A DNA stretch of 64,000 bases from Gammaproteobacteria bacterium (GTDB lineage: Bacteria > Pseudomonadota > Gammaproteobacteria > Pseudomonadales > Alcanivoracaceae): assembly GCA_018067045.1 (NCBI GenBank), contig JAGPVL010000017.1, positions 186,001 through 250,000 of the forward strand, read 5' to 3'. Positions 46,499 through 55,296 of this stretch are shown here, piece by piece. The notes beneath the pieces were generated by a model. That model was not told where the DNA came from, made no database searches, and was given only the letters and a program-made list of their open reading frames with translations. A program made the position numbers and the translations under genes. The number at the start of each line of letters is the position of its first letter. Within the stretch, counting starts at the first letter, position 1.

Positions 46499-47311
46499 TT
46501 ATGTAAAAAGCATGACGGTTTGGCGGCTTAGCGCAATGAGGGTGCCGGCGTTGTTGCGAAACTCTGCGCCGATGTAGGCAAAGCCGTGTTCCGCCGTGTC
46601 GGTGGTGGCGTGATACTGCCACCAATCGGTATTGGCCCGAGAGTGCGTGCCGCTCGGATCTGGAATGATTTCGACGGTCCAGCTTAAGCTGCTGATCGGA
46701 GCGGGTTTCTTGAACATGGGAAGTACGGCGGGAGGCCAAACATCAATTAACGCCAGAATATGTTCAACAGAAGCGCTGGCGTCATGATCCATGCCGTCGG
46801 CGTCCTTTTTAAAGCGTGTCCAGCCACCAATGACAGATTCCGCCGATGCGCAAAAGGGTAGTGCGCCTTGGGCCCAGCGGATGTCAAAATGGCGAGTGAA
46901 TTCAGGCGTTAATCCGGGGGCATGTGGCAGCGCAACGCATTGTTCTGCCGGTTTAAAGCTAGGCGCACTCGGTGGAGCGACATATATTTCTGAGTTTCTT
47001 TCTTCTGCGAGGCTGACTTGCATCACGGCAACAACCTGCTCGCCTTGTTGTGCTCGGCAAAGAATTTGGCTAACGGATTTTCCGACACGTAAAACCTCAA
47101 CACTAAATTGAATATCCCCTGATGCAGCGGGGGCGACGAAGTTGATGGTTAGGGTCCGAAGTGATCTTTTTTTAGGTTGCGACAGTATCACCGCGCGATA
47201 CATTAATGCGGCAATTAAACCGCCGAAGGTCGCTCTGCCTTGTGTCCAGCCGTCAACAATGGTGGCCCGCTCAACGGTGCAGTTGTTAAGCATTTGATCA
47301 AATTCGGTCAT
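46499..47311 (-). CDS. Acyl-CoA thioesterase, TesB-like double hotdog
   Basis: 270 residues. The N-terminal hotdog has GRATFGGLIAALMYRAV and RTLTINFVAPAASGDI; the C-terminal hotdog has SLSWTVEIIPDP, then the strand GFAYIGAEFRNNAGTLIALSRQT... This is the 4HBT_3 (acyl-CoA thioesterase-like) family. It likely hydrolyses medium or long-chain acyl-CoA, which fits the fatty-acid theme near AlkB and ETF genes. Chain preference unknown. Confidence 0.85.
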   Translation of the reverse strand: MTEFDQMLNNCTVERATIVDGWTQGRATFGGLIAALMYRAVILSQPKKRSLRTLTINFVAPAASGDIQFSVEVLRVGKSVSQILCRAQQGEQVVAVMQVSLAEERNSEIYVAPPSAPSFKPAEQCVALPHAPGLTPEFTRHFDIRWAQGALPFCASAESVIGGWTRFKKDADGMDHDASASVEHILALIDVWPPAVLPMFKKPAPISSLSWTVEIIPDPSGTHSRANTDWWQYHATTDTAEHGFAYIGAEFRNNAGTLIALSRQTVMLFT

Positions 47312-47442
47312 GCATTATTCCCGTTATATCGGCGCTGGCTAATTGATGTCTGTTTCCTGTTTATAGATGTATGGAACGACATTTGTAAGCATGTTGGTAG
47401 CGGATTTCAGGTAGATGATGACGAGTGAGGCGTTGCGACCCG

Positions 47443-47907
47443 CTATTCGTTATCGGCATCTTTACGGCTCGAGAGCGGCGCCGCTTTTAGTTTATCGAGG
47501 CCTTCATGCATGATGAGAGCGCGAAGTTCTGGATCACTGCGGTAAGTAAAACCGAAAAGAAACGCGAGAGACGCAGCCTCCCAAGGGTTGCCTTTGATGA
47601 GATTTATGATGGCGTTGTTCGTGGAGCTTCCTGCCTCGCCCTTATTCGCGCTGTCGTTGACGGATTTTTCGGCATGACGGTATAAGCGGATAATGGCAAT
47701 GACTGCGAGCAATGCAGGCGTTAAGCAGATAACAGCAACCAACAGCGTAGCGCCTGCGTTGCCGATATAAACAGCAGCGGCCGCTCCCAGCGCGCTGAGC
47801 AAGGATATAATGCCAATGACGGTGATAGTGCAGATCAGTGCGAGTGCGATGAGTCCGAGACTAAGAAGAAGCGCGGTTCGCAGTAAAGTCGCTTTCAGCG
47901 GGCTCAT
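47443..47907 (-). CDS. YqjE-like small membrane protein (phage-holin family)
   Basis: 154 residues with two long membrane helices (about 10-38 and 43-75). A charged linker and a cytoplasmic tail with NLIKGNPWEAASLAFLFGF follow. It follows the DUF883 gene by three bases, as yqjE follows yqjD in E. coli. Such pairs are thought to bind ribosomes or respond to stationary phase; function here is inferred only from gene order. Confidence 0.7.
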   Translation of the reverse strand: MSPLKATLLRTALLLSLGLIALALICTITVIGIISLLSALGAAAAVYIGNAGATLLVAVICLTPALLAVIAIIRLYRHAEKSVNDSANKGEAGSSTNNAIINLIKGNPWEAASLAFLFGFTYRSDPELRALIMHEGLDKLKAAPLSSRKDADNE

Positions 47908-47910
47908 GGC

Positions 47911-48255
47911 TTAGCGGCGCTCTAAGAACTTGGCAACGACTAAGCCAATAAAGAAAACTAGCAGTAGGCTAAGCAGCGGACGCTCGCCAATCTGCTTGCC
48001 GATTTGATCAATTGCTTTTTCGCCCTGAGCGCGCGCTTGATCCAATACTTCTTCGCTTTTTTCACGTGCGGTTTCACGGGCTTTGTTTAGCGTACTGCGC
48101 AGCTCATCCTGCAGCTCTTTGGCAAAGTCCCTTTGCTCTGAATCTGCCTGTGTTGCGCTTGCCGCGTTACTTTTGAGGGCCGCCATTTCGTCACGCAATA
48201 GGCGCAGTTCTTCGCGAAGCGAGTTAACGTCCTGATCGGCTGCCTGTTCGTTCAT
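47911..48255 (-). CDS. DUF883 (ElaB/YqjD) family protein
   Basis: 114 residues from ATG 48255, behind GGAGAAGACG; an in-frame upstream start at 48288 is less likely. Most of the protein is a charged amphipathic helix/coiled coil (LREELRLLRDEMAALKSN, ARETAREKSEEVLDQARAQG). A C-terminal membrane anchor RPLLSLLLVFFIGLVVAKFL and basic end ERR complete it. E. coli YqjD and ElaB are tail-anchored and associate with ribosomes in stationary phase. Confidence 0.85.
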   Translation of the reverse strand: MNEQAADQDVNSLREELRLLRDEMAALKSNAASATQADSEQRDFAKELQDELRSTLNKARETAREKSEEVLDQARAQGEKAIDQIGKQIGERPLLSLLLVFFIGLVVAKFLERR

Positions 48256-48529
48256 CGTCTTCTCCATCGAAGGCTGTAGGTGGATCAAAAAGTGTATCAG
48301 TGGCGGAGGTGTTTAGCTTAATCAGTGCTGATATTGAGCAAAATATAGCATCTCGTCTAGGGACGGGGTATTCGGGCGTTGTATGAGTTGGTTTTTGACG
48401 TATTTGTTCTGGCGTTCTTACTGCTGCAGCTGCGCTGCGGAGGGCGCTATGTGGGCGACCTGGGCAGGTCGGTCCAGCGGCCACGGCAGACGCTAGGCGG
48501 CGTTCACCGTGGCATATTCATTACGGTGG

Positions 48530-49900
48530 TTAGTCTGGTTTCAAGCCGTCTTTTTTGCGTTTCAATGTTTCATTACCGGTAAGTATTGGTCCGCCACGTT
48601 TGGGCGCACTACCAGCTTTATCGGTGGGAGCTTTTTTGCGCTTAGCTGTCGGCTTAGCGCCTTTTTTTCCTGAGTCTGTGGTTTTGTCTTTCTTCTTCTT
48701 TTTCTGCTCTTTACTGCCAGCGGACTTGCCCGATGACTTAACTTTCTTCGGGCCGTTAAACTGACCGGCGACTTCTTTGCTATACAGCCGCTCAAGGTCG
48801 AGCTTTAGGTAGCGTTGTATGCTGATCATTAGGTCCCATTCTTGTGGGCTAACGAGTGATACCGCGACACCTTCTTTGCCCGCGCGTCCGGTACGGCCGA
48901 CACGGTGGGTATAGTCATCGCCTCGTCTTGGCATGTCGAAATTAATGACTAGATCGACGTCTTTAATGTCGAGGCCACGTGCGGCGACATCACTGGCTAC
49001 CAAGACGCGCATTTTTCCGTTAGCGAATTGATCGAGCAGGTTCTTACGGACGCTATGTTCTTTTTCGCCGTGCAGTACGCCGGCGATATGCTTGTAATAA
49101 CGAATAAGGCCGCCAAGACGATCAGCGTTATCGCGGGTGTTAGAAAATACCAGTGCGCGGGTGAAAGGTTGGTTATTCAGAATCCAGCCGAGAATTTTTT
49201 CTTTATGTTTGCGGTCGTCTGCCAACATAATTTTATGAGAAATGGTCGAGGTGTCTTCTTCTTTAGGAGTAAGGTCGACGGTTACGGGCTGATTAAGGAG
49301 GCTGGAACTAATTCTATCGAGCCCGGTGTGGCCAAGTGTCGCAGAGAACATCAGTGTTTGGCGGTCGGGACTCGTAGCCTCGGCAATACGCAAAACATCG
49401 GGAGTGAAGCCGAGGTCGAGCATTTGATCGGCTTCATCGATAATTAGTATTTTTAACGCCGATAAGTCAGCAGAGCCTGTGTTGAGCAGCTCAACTAGGC
49501 GCCCCGTAGTCGCAATGAGAATTTCCGGATTTTTTCGTAGGGCAGCGGTTTGAAATTTCATTGACTCACCGCCGGTGGTCAAGCTGGCGTTGAGTGGCGT
49601 GCTGGCAATGAGTATTTCGCACTGTTTATAGACTTGGCGAGCAAGCTCTCGTGTTGGCACGAGGATGAGTGCGAGTGTGCCGCCGTCGGTGTCGAGGGGC
49701 TGACTGGCGAGCTGCTGAATAGTCGGGACAAGATAGGCCAGTGTTTTGCCGCTACCAGTTTGTGCGCAAACCAACAGATCTTTTTTCTGCAGGGCAAGCG
49801 GTATTGCCTGCTCCTGTACCGGAGTAGGGGTTTCTAGACCGAGGTCAGTAAGCGTTTTTTGCAGGCCTGGGTATAACGGGGTTTCGCTGATCACGACCAT
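48530..49900 (-). CDS. DEAD-box RNA helicase with lysine-rich tail
   Basis: 456 residues. Motifs in order: Q motif (TPTPVQEQAIP), I (AQTGSGKT), Ia (PTRELA), GG, Ib (TTGRL), II (DEAD), III (SAT), IV (LVFSNT), V (ASDVAARGLD), VI (HRVGRTGR). The last 80 residues are very basic with runs of lysine, an RNA-binding tail. It resembles RhlE/SrmB-type helicases for ribosome assembly or cold adaptation; I cannot assign the subgroup by eye. Confidence 0.92.
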   Translation of the reverse strand: MVVISETPLYPGLQKTLTDLGLETPTPVQEQAIPLALQKKDLLVCAQTGSGKTLAYLVPTIQQLASQPLDTDGGTLALILVPTRELARQVYKQCEILIASTPLNASLTTGGESMKFQTAALRKNPEILIATTGRLVELLNTGSADLSALKILIIDEADQMLDLGFTPDVLRIAEATSPDRQTLMFSATLGHTGLDRISSSLLNQPVTVDLTPKEEDTSTISHKIMLADDRKHKEKILGWILNNQPFTRALVFSNTRDNADRLGGLIRYYKHIAGVLHGEKEHSVRKNLLDQFANGKMRVLVASDVAARGLDIKDVDLVINFDMPRRGDDYTHRVGRTGRAGKEGVAVSLVSPQEWDLMISIQRYLKLDLERLYSKEVAGQFNGPKKVKSSGKSAGSKEQKKKKKDKTTDSGKKGAKPTAKRKKAPTDKAGSAPKRGGPILTGNETLKRKKDGLKPD

Positions 49901-49981
49901 GACTTCCAGATTCGAGAATGTGGGCCACAGTATACGTGATCAAAGCGGTGCTGACGCGCTGGGACAAGCGCGCGTCAGCTT

Positions 49982-52186
49982 TTATTTACTGGTATGGGTG
50001 TAAACGCCGTCCCATTGGTCGCCGGGAGGCTGTTCGCGGAACGAGGCAATCCGTTCCAAGTACAGACTGTAGACTTTCGGGCGGTCGATCTCGCTTTTGT
50101 TGCTGAGGATGATGTTCTCAGCAGCGTCCCAGTTTTGCTGACGGTAAAACTCTAAGGCTTCATGGAAGCGCTCTAATTCGGTTAGCACGCCGGCGTCTAG
50201 CTCGCTGGCGAGGCCAATAGGTTGGTAGATGATGACCGGCTCTTCTTTGCCTTTGACGCGCACTCGGTCTAGCTCTCGGTAGGCATATTCCGGCACGGCC
50301 GCGCGAGTGAATTCACTGACAATAATATCGACGCCATACTGTTTGGTTAGGCTCTCGAGACGCGAGCCAAGGTTCACGGCATCGCCCATCACGGTGTAAG
50401 CCATGCGGAACTCGGAGCCCATGTTGCCGACGCTCATTACACCGGTGTTCAACCCGACGCCTATATGGATTTCAGGCCAGCCGCGTTCAGCAAAACGTTG
50501 GTTAATCATCGGTAGCGCGTTAATCATATCGAGCGCGGCGTCGAGAGCATGTCGAGCGTGGTTTTTGTCGACCAGTGGCGCTCCCCAGAAGGCCATGATC
50601 GCGTCGCCCATATATTTGTCGATAGTGCCGCGATGATCGTGAATCACGTGCGTCATTGGGGTCAGCATTTCGTTCATTAAGGTCGTGAGTTCGTGCGGGT
50701 CAAGGCCTTCTGAGATAGTGGTAAAACCGCGCACGTCCGAGAACAACACGGTTAGCTCTCGACTTTCGCCACTGATATCGATTTTAGACGGGGACTCGGC
50801 CATTTCTTCCACCAATTCCGGCGGAATATATTGGCCGAACAGAGTGGCAAGTTGACGCTTATTACGTGTTTCGGCAAAGAAGCCCCACAGGCTTTGAATA
50901 ATAAAAATTAAAACGGTAAGCAATAGCGGGGAGACAATGGGAAGCACAAGGTCTGCGTTCCATGCCCACATGTTGACCAGCAGTAGGGAGCAAATCACAG
51001 CGACTGTGACGAGCAAACTGCGCATTGGCTCTAGGCGATTGTTAAGTATGCCGAGCGCAATACTGATAATGAGTAACATAAAGAATTCAACGGCAATAAC
51101 CCAGCCGGGCTGACGCTTTATGGCGCCATCAAGCATGCCAGATACGAGGTTGGCGTGTACTTCTACGCCGGGGTAGCTGCTCTCAAATGGCGTGGTCCGT
51201 TGGTCTTTTAGGCCGGGGGCGGATGTGCCGAGTAGGACGACGCGGCCTTCAAGCTCAGATGGATCGATACGCCCTTCAATGATGTCGATAATTGAAAAGT
51301 ATGGGTAGCTATAGCTGCCCCCTCTATACGGCACCAACACAGCAGCCAGCGGCGCAAGCGGAATATGTTTATCTCCGATTTGAATGGCATCAATAAAGGG
51401 ATAGTCGCCACGGTCATCCATAATCAGGTTGATCGGCGGATCGTCTAAGGCGGCTCGGACGAGGGCGAGTGCCAGTGAGCTATACAGTTTGCCGTTATAT
51501 TCCTGCACGACGGGCACACGTCTAAATACACCGTCACTGTCGAGCGTTGGGTTATCAAAAAAGCCGCCGCCCCAAGCGTGTTCTTGTAATAGGGGGAGGT
51601 TACCAGTAAAGCCCGGCGGTTGAGCTAATGGTAGTTGACCATGCAAATTGTCCGGCAGTTCGCTGACGGGGTTTGGCAGAACGTTTAGCGCTTCGGGGTC
51701 GGCCTGATCGAAAACAAAGCCAGTGACAACTTTGTGACCGTCAAAGCTGTTGGCGAGTCGTTGATCGTAGTCTAATTCGGTTTTGAGTTTTTTCCATTCG
51801 CGAATATAAGAACTGTTGTTCTTGAGCGAGCCACTTGCCAGCTCGCTCATGGCGTTAATACCTTGGTCGGTATCGGGTTCCGCAAAGACGACATCGAAGC
51901 CAACAGTTTTGACGTTGTAATCGTCGAAAAGAGAGTTCATTAGATCGGCAAGAACGCCTCGGTTCCAAGGCCATTGTCCAATCGCTGCGAGGCTTTTTTC
52001 GTCAATGTCGGCGATGACGATGCGATCGTCGATCCCGCCTGGCGCAGTTAAGCGCAGGCGTACGTCGTAGGCCGCATTCTCGAGTGAATCGATAAAGGCA
52101 AGGCGGACAAGGTGTATGCTGTGCAAAATGAAGGCTGCGCTAACGAGCGCAACTAAAAGATTGCGAAAGATTTTTCCCGAAAACAT
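49982..52186 (-). CDS. CHASE2-domain class III adenylate/guanylate cyclase
   Basis: 734 residues. One N-terminal helix, then a periplasmic CHASE2 sensor (about 40-345; DIDEKSLAAIGQWPWNRGVLA and GVEVHANLVSGMLDG), three membrane helices (about 350-440) and the cyclase domain (about 470-655). Metal aspartates lie in LFSDVRGFTTIS and GDAIMAFWGAP; MGDAVNLGSRLE is the catalytic strand. A short TPR-like tail follows. Its stop-to-start context with the FecR-like gene (22 bases upstream) suggests one operon. Confidence 0.92.
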   Translation of the reverse strand: MFSGKIFRNLLVALVSAAFILHSIHLVRLAFIDSLENAAYDVRLRLTAPGGIDDRIVIADIDEKSLAAIGQWPWNRGVLADLMNSLFDDYNVKTVGFDVVFAEPDTDQGINAMSELASGSLKNNSSYIREWKKLKTELDYDQRLANSFDGHKVVTGFVFDQADPEALNVLPNPVSELPDNLHGQLPLAQPPGFTGNLPLLQEHAWGGGFFDNPTLDSDGVFRRVPVVQEYNGKLYSSLALALVRAALDDPPINLIMDDRGDYPFIDAIQIGDKHIPLAPLAAVLVPYRGGSYSYPYFSIIDIIEGRIDPSELEGRVVLLGTSAPGLKDQRTTPFESSYPGVEVHANLVSGMLDGAIKRQPGWVIAVEFFMLLIISIALGILNNRLEPMRSLLVTVAVICSLLLVNMWAWNADLVLPIVSPLLLTVLIFIIQSLWGFFAETRNKRQLATLFGQYIPPELVEEMAESPSKIDISGESRELTVLFSDVRGFTTISEGLDPHELTTLMNEMLTPMTHVIHDHRGTIDKYMGDAIMAFWGAPLVDKNHARHALDAALDMINALPMINQRFAERGWPEIHIGVGLNTGVMSVGNMGSEFRMAYTVMGDAVNLGSRLESLTKQYGVDIIVSEFTRAAVPEYAYRELDRVRVKGKEEPVIIYQPIGLASELDAGVLTELERFHEALEFYRQQNWDAAENIILSNKSEIDRPKVYSLYLERIASFREQPPGDQWDGVYTHTSK

Positions 52187-52208
52187 TCCCGATCCCTGGC
52201 GCTGGCCG

Positions 52209-52937
52209 TCAGTATCCCTTGCGCGGTGCTGTATAGGATTTTAGCGTAGTGAAGTCCGGTGTGCGGCCGACAATCTGCTCAATTAGCATTAACTCTGCAT
52301 CAGTATGATTTTTCATTGGAGCTGAGGTGATTCGGCTGCCGGTTTTGCCATCTTTGGTGATATAACGCGGTGCATCGTGATGGACTGAAATGATCGTTTC
52401 TTTGCTGGACGGATCGTCGATAGAGGCGATATCGACTTTGCCATAACAGGTACAGGCGTAACTGACATCTTCCTCAGATTCGAGATAAACGCCGGTACCG
52501 CGAATACCGATGGTTGCAGTAGTGGTTTGTGCCACGTGCGTTTGCCCGCCGGTGCGTGCGCCGAATACTGAAAGGAGTTTGCCGGTTGCTAACTTTAGAC
52601 CTTCTTCAAAGCTATCGGTGCCAGAGAACTGTACGCGACCGTTTTCCCGCATTAGGTGAGCATCGAAGCCGATGACAAACACGACGTAACTGCTAGAGCC
52701 TGTTTCGACCAGTGAATTCGCACTGATGTAGGTGTCTTCGTCGGCTAGGCGACCGTCCACAAAGACTGTGCCGCGCATATCGTAAATCGACTTCCCAGGG
52801 ATAAGCTGGTCAGGGATTTTCCCAAGGGCCTGTACGAGCGCTGGCAGTAATGATGCGCCACCGGCGGTTACAGCGATGGCTGAGCCCATCGCCTGCCGAA
52901 GGAACTGCCGGCGGGCGGTAATAATAGGGTGTGTCAT
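52209..52937 (-). CDS. FecR-like exported protein, partner of the CHASE2 cyclase
   Basis: 242 residues. The N-terminus has RRQFLRQAMGSAIAVTAGGA, close to a twin-arginine signal. The middle is a FecR-type beta domain (GTVFVDGRLADED...ETGSSSYVVFVIG, ATIGIRGTGVYLE). FecR-domain proteins often pair with CHASE2 proteins in proteobacteria, so it probably acts in the periplasm with the downstream sensor cyclase. Ligand unknown. Confidence 0.8.
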   Translation of the reverse strand: MTHPIITARRQFLRQAMGSAIAVTAGGASLLPALVQALGKIPDQLIPGKSIYDMRGTVFVDGRLADEDTYISANSLVETGSSSYVVFVIGFDAHLMRENGRVQFSGTDSFEEGLKLATGKLLSVFGARTGGQTHVAQTTTATIGIRGTGVYLESEEDVSYACTCYGKVDIASIDDPSSKETIISVHHDAPRYITKDGKTGSRITSAPMKNHTDAELMLIEQIVGRTPDFTTLKSYTAPRKGY

Positions 52938-53052
52938 GGTGGTTCCCCGATGAAGTTCAATGCTGTCACGTTAAACGCGGCGTTATATGTCTCATTGGCA
53001 TACTTTATATCATAGGGACGCGTGAACGGCACGTCGCCGCTGTCTGAATCTA

Positions 53053-53892
53053 TTAAGTATCGGCTTCCTCGTCCGGTAGTTTTTCGCCACAGCGTTTGCA
53101 GTGCAATGCATCGACTTCATGTTCGTGCAGATGGCAGTTGGTGCATTCACGGGCATAGCGGTCACGACTCATGGCGGAGGTTATCTCCGCAGTAACGATG
53201 CCGGTCGGGACAGCAATAATGGCGTAGCCAGTGATCATAGCCAGAGATGCGATAGCTTGGCCGAGGGTCGTTTGCGGTGTGATATCCCCGTAGCCGACGG
53301 TTGTAACGGTAACAATGGCCCAGTAAATACTGCGCGGGATACTGGTAAAGCCGCTTGCAGGGCCTTCGATAACATACATGATGCTGCCAAAGCTGATCAT
53401 GACGACGATGACGGTAAATAGAAAGACGGCCACTTTTCGCCGTGCGCGCAGTAGCGCCTTGGCGAGAAAGTTTGCCTCGCTCATGAAGGAGAGTAGCTTC
53501 ATGACTCGGAATATACGTAGCACCCGTAAAATACGGATGGTCAGGAGATAGTTGGCGCCGGGCAGTATGAGGCTGAGATAGGTGGGCAGAACAGACAGCA
53601 GGTCAACGATACCAAAGAAACTGCCCGCATAACGTGAGGGGCGGTCGCTGGCCCACAGCCGTATGACGTATTCGAACGTAAATAGAACGGTTAGTCCCCA
53701 CTCGAGAATGTAAAGCCACTCACCGTGTGCGTCGTGAATGCTTTGCACGCTGTCGAGCATCACGGCAACAACGCTGGCGAGAATTGCAATGATAAGAAAT
53801 TGGTCGAATAACACACCTGCCGGAGAGCTGGTGCCGAAGATGATATGTCGCAACTTAAGGCGAAGGGATTCTTTTTCTTGGCTCTCGTTCAT
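53053..53892 (-). CDS. Voltage-gated potassium channel with C-terminal zinc ribbon
   Basis: 279 residues, six membrane segments. The S4 sensor is RILRVLRIFRVMK (120-132), and the pore filter TVGYGD is at 198-203, so it is potassium-selective. After S6 the tail holds Cys250, Cys253, Cys265 and Cys268 (CTNC...CKRC), a small zinc ribbon. Most bacterial Kv channels end without such a domain, so the tail may sense metal or redox state or assemble the tetramer. Confidence 0.92.
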   Translation of the reverse strand: MNESQEKESLRLKLRHIIFGTSSPAGVLFDQFLIIAILASVVAVMLDSVQSIHDAHGEWLYILEWGLTVLFTFEYVIRLWASDRPSRYAGSFFGIVDLLSVLPTYLSLILPGANYLLTIRILRVLRIFRVMKLLSFMSEANFLAKALLRARRKVAVFLFTVIVVMISFGSIMYVIEGPASGFTSIPRSIYWAIVTVTTVGYGDITPQTTLGQAIASLAMITGYAIIAVPTGIVTAEITSAMSRDRYARECTNCHLHEHEVDALHCKRCGEKLPDEEADT

Positions 53893-53992
53893 AGTTTTCG
53901 CTAATGCTTTGCCTGATGTTGTGAGACGACTTAGTGGTATGGCGTTACGGAACTGTGTGCGACTAGATAGCTACAGTAGCTGAGCTGTCTTT

Positions 53993-54184
53993 GTGAGTAC
54001 AACTTTGCCGCGATTGACCGAGCTACTTGAGTATTTGCCCATTCTGAGTTGGACAGTCCTCCTGTTCGCTTTCATGATTGCCATAACGTTGCACGGATTG
54101 AGCCGTAAGCGCGACATCTATGATTACGAACGGCTGAGCAGGAAAAGACTGGTCTCAGCGAGAGTGGAACCTATAACAATATGA
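53993..54184 (+). CDS. Small single-helix membrane protein, coupled to the esterase gene
   Basis: 63 residues from a GTG at 53993 with no clear ribosome site. One membrane helix (ILSWTVLLFAFMIAITLHGL) is followed by a basic tail (RKRDIYDYERLSRKR). Its stop TGA overlaps the esterase ATG (ATGA), the usual sign of coupled translation, which is the main support. I do not recognise the family. Confidence 0.45.
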   Translation: MSTTLPRLTELLEYLPILSWTVLLFAFMIAITLHGLSRKRDIYDYERLSRKRLVSARVEPITI

Positions 54185-55182
54185 CCGATAACGTTGAAAT
54201 TAAGAAGGCCTTTAGCTGGCAGAGCCGTGTGGTAGATCGAGCATTACGTTCGATTGTTAAACCCACGATTTCTCGGGTGCGTATTACCCGTCGAGTCATG
54301 CGCTATACGCAGTTAGGTTTTGATGCTGTGACGCTTGCGTTGCCCGTACATGGGGATGTTCACATTGCGCCAGCGGACGTCGGCGGGGTTCCTGGCGAGT
54401 GGCTGATGACCGGCCGCGATGTGATTGCAGGTCGTGTTGTGTTGTATCTGCATGGTGGCGCCTATTTTTTTGGATCACCGCGGTCCCATCGCGCTCTGAC
54501 ATGGCGAATGAGTCGTGCTTGTCGCGCTAAAGTGTTGGCGCTGAACTACCGGCAGCCGCCGGATTGGCACTTTCCGGCTCCGTTGGACGATACTATTAGC
54601 GCTTATCGTGCTTTGTTGGAGAGGGGTTATCGGCCCGAGAATATTGTTTTTGCCGGCGATTCTGCCGGTGGCAATTTAGCTTTGGTCGCAATGCTACGGC
54701 TACGCGACATGGGATTGCCGTTACCCTCATCGGCAGTGTTGATTAGTCCTTGGACTGACCTGAGTTGCAGTGGTGAAACGTTCACCAGCAATGCAAGTGC
54801 TGATCCGCTGCTTCCGGTCAACGCCATCCGCTTTGCGGCGAAGTCCTATAGTGCCGGCGAAGACGCTCATCACCCACTGATATCGCCTGTTTATGCAGAT
54901 TTAAGTGGTTTGCCGCCGATACTCATTCAAGTTGGCAGTACAGAGGTGCTGTTAAGTGACTCCGAGCGGATTGCCGCGAACGCTCAACGCGATGGAGTGA
55001 GCTGCCGATTGCAGGTGTGGCAGAACATGATGCACGTTTTTCATGTAATGGCCGCATGGTTGCCAGAGGCGCAACTGGCGGTTGCGGAAATAGGTGCCTT
55101 CGTTGAGCAATCAATCGCCAGCTCTGGCGGGGAGAAGGCCGCACGGCAACGGGCGAGATTGGTGTCAGGTAGTAACTATTAG
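54181..55182 (+). CDS. Alpha/beta hydrolase, hormone-sensitive-lipase family esterase
   Basis: 333 residues. The oxyanion motif HGGAYFFGSPRSHR is near residue 97, the nucleophile elbow GDSAGG near residue 160, the acid in the SADPLLP/GSTEVLLSD region, and His in MMHVFHVM. These define bacterial HSL-type (family IV) carboxylesterases. No signal peptide, so probably cytoplasmic; likely acts on short to medium acyl esters. Confidence 0.9.
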   Translation: MTDNVEIKKAFSWQSRVVDRALRSIVKPTISRVRITRRVMRYTQLGFDAVTLALPVHGDVHIAPADVGGVPGEWLMTGRDVIAGRVVLYLHGGAYFFGSPRSHRALTWRMSRACRAKVLALNYRQPPDWHFPAPLDDTISAYRALLERGYRPENIVFAGDSAGGNLALVAMLRLRDMGLPLPSSAVLISPWTDLSCSGETFTSNASADPLLPVNAIRFAAKSYSAGEDAHHPLISPVYADLSGLPPILIQVGSTEVLLSDSERIAANAQRDGVSCRLQVWQNMMHVFHVMAAWLPEAQLAVAEIGAFVEQSIASSGGEKAARQRARLVSGSNY

Positions 55183-55296
55183 CGAGTACTTTGTGTGTTG
55201 AATGCTGACGGTTGGTGTAACGCCAGCCTTATTGAATCATCTGTACGGGTAGCGGGCAGATGACCGTAAATGTTGAGAATTTATTGAGGAGCATGA

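Noticed and set aside
48256-48529. Small membrane-protein gene on the + strand near 48379
   Set aside because: No ribosome site, and the frame runs into the 3' end of the helicase gene on the other strand. A CACCGT/ACGGTG hairpin there lacks a T run, so I did not call a terminator either.
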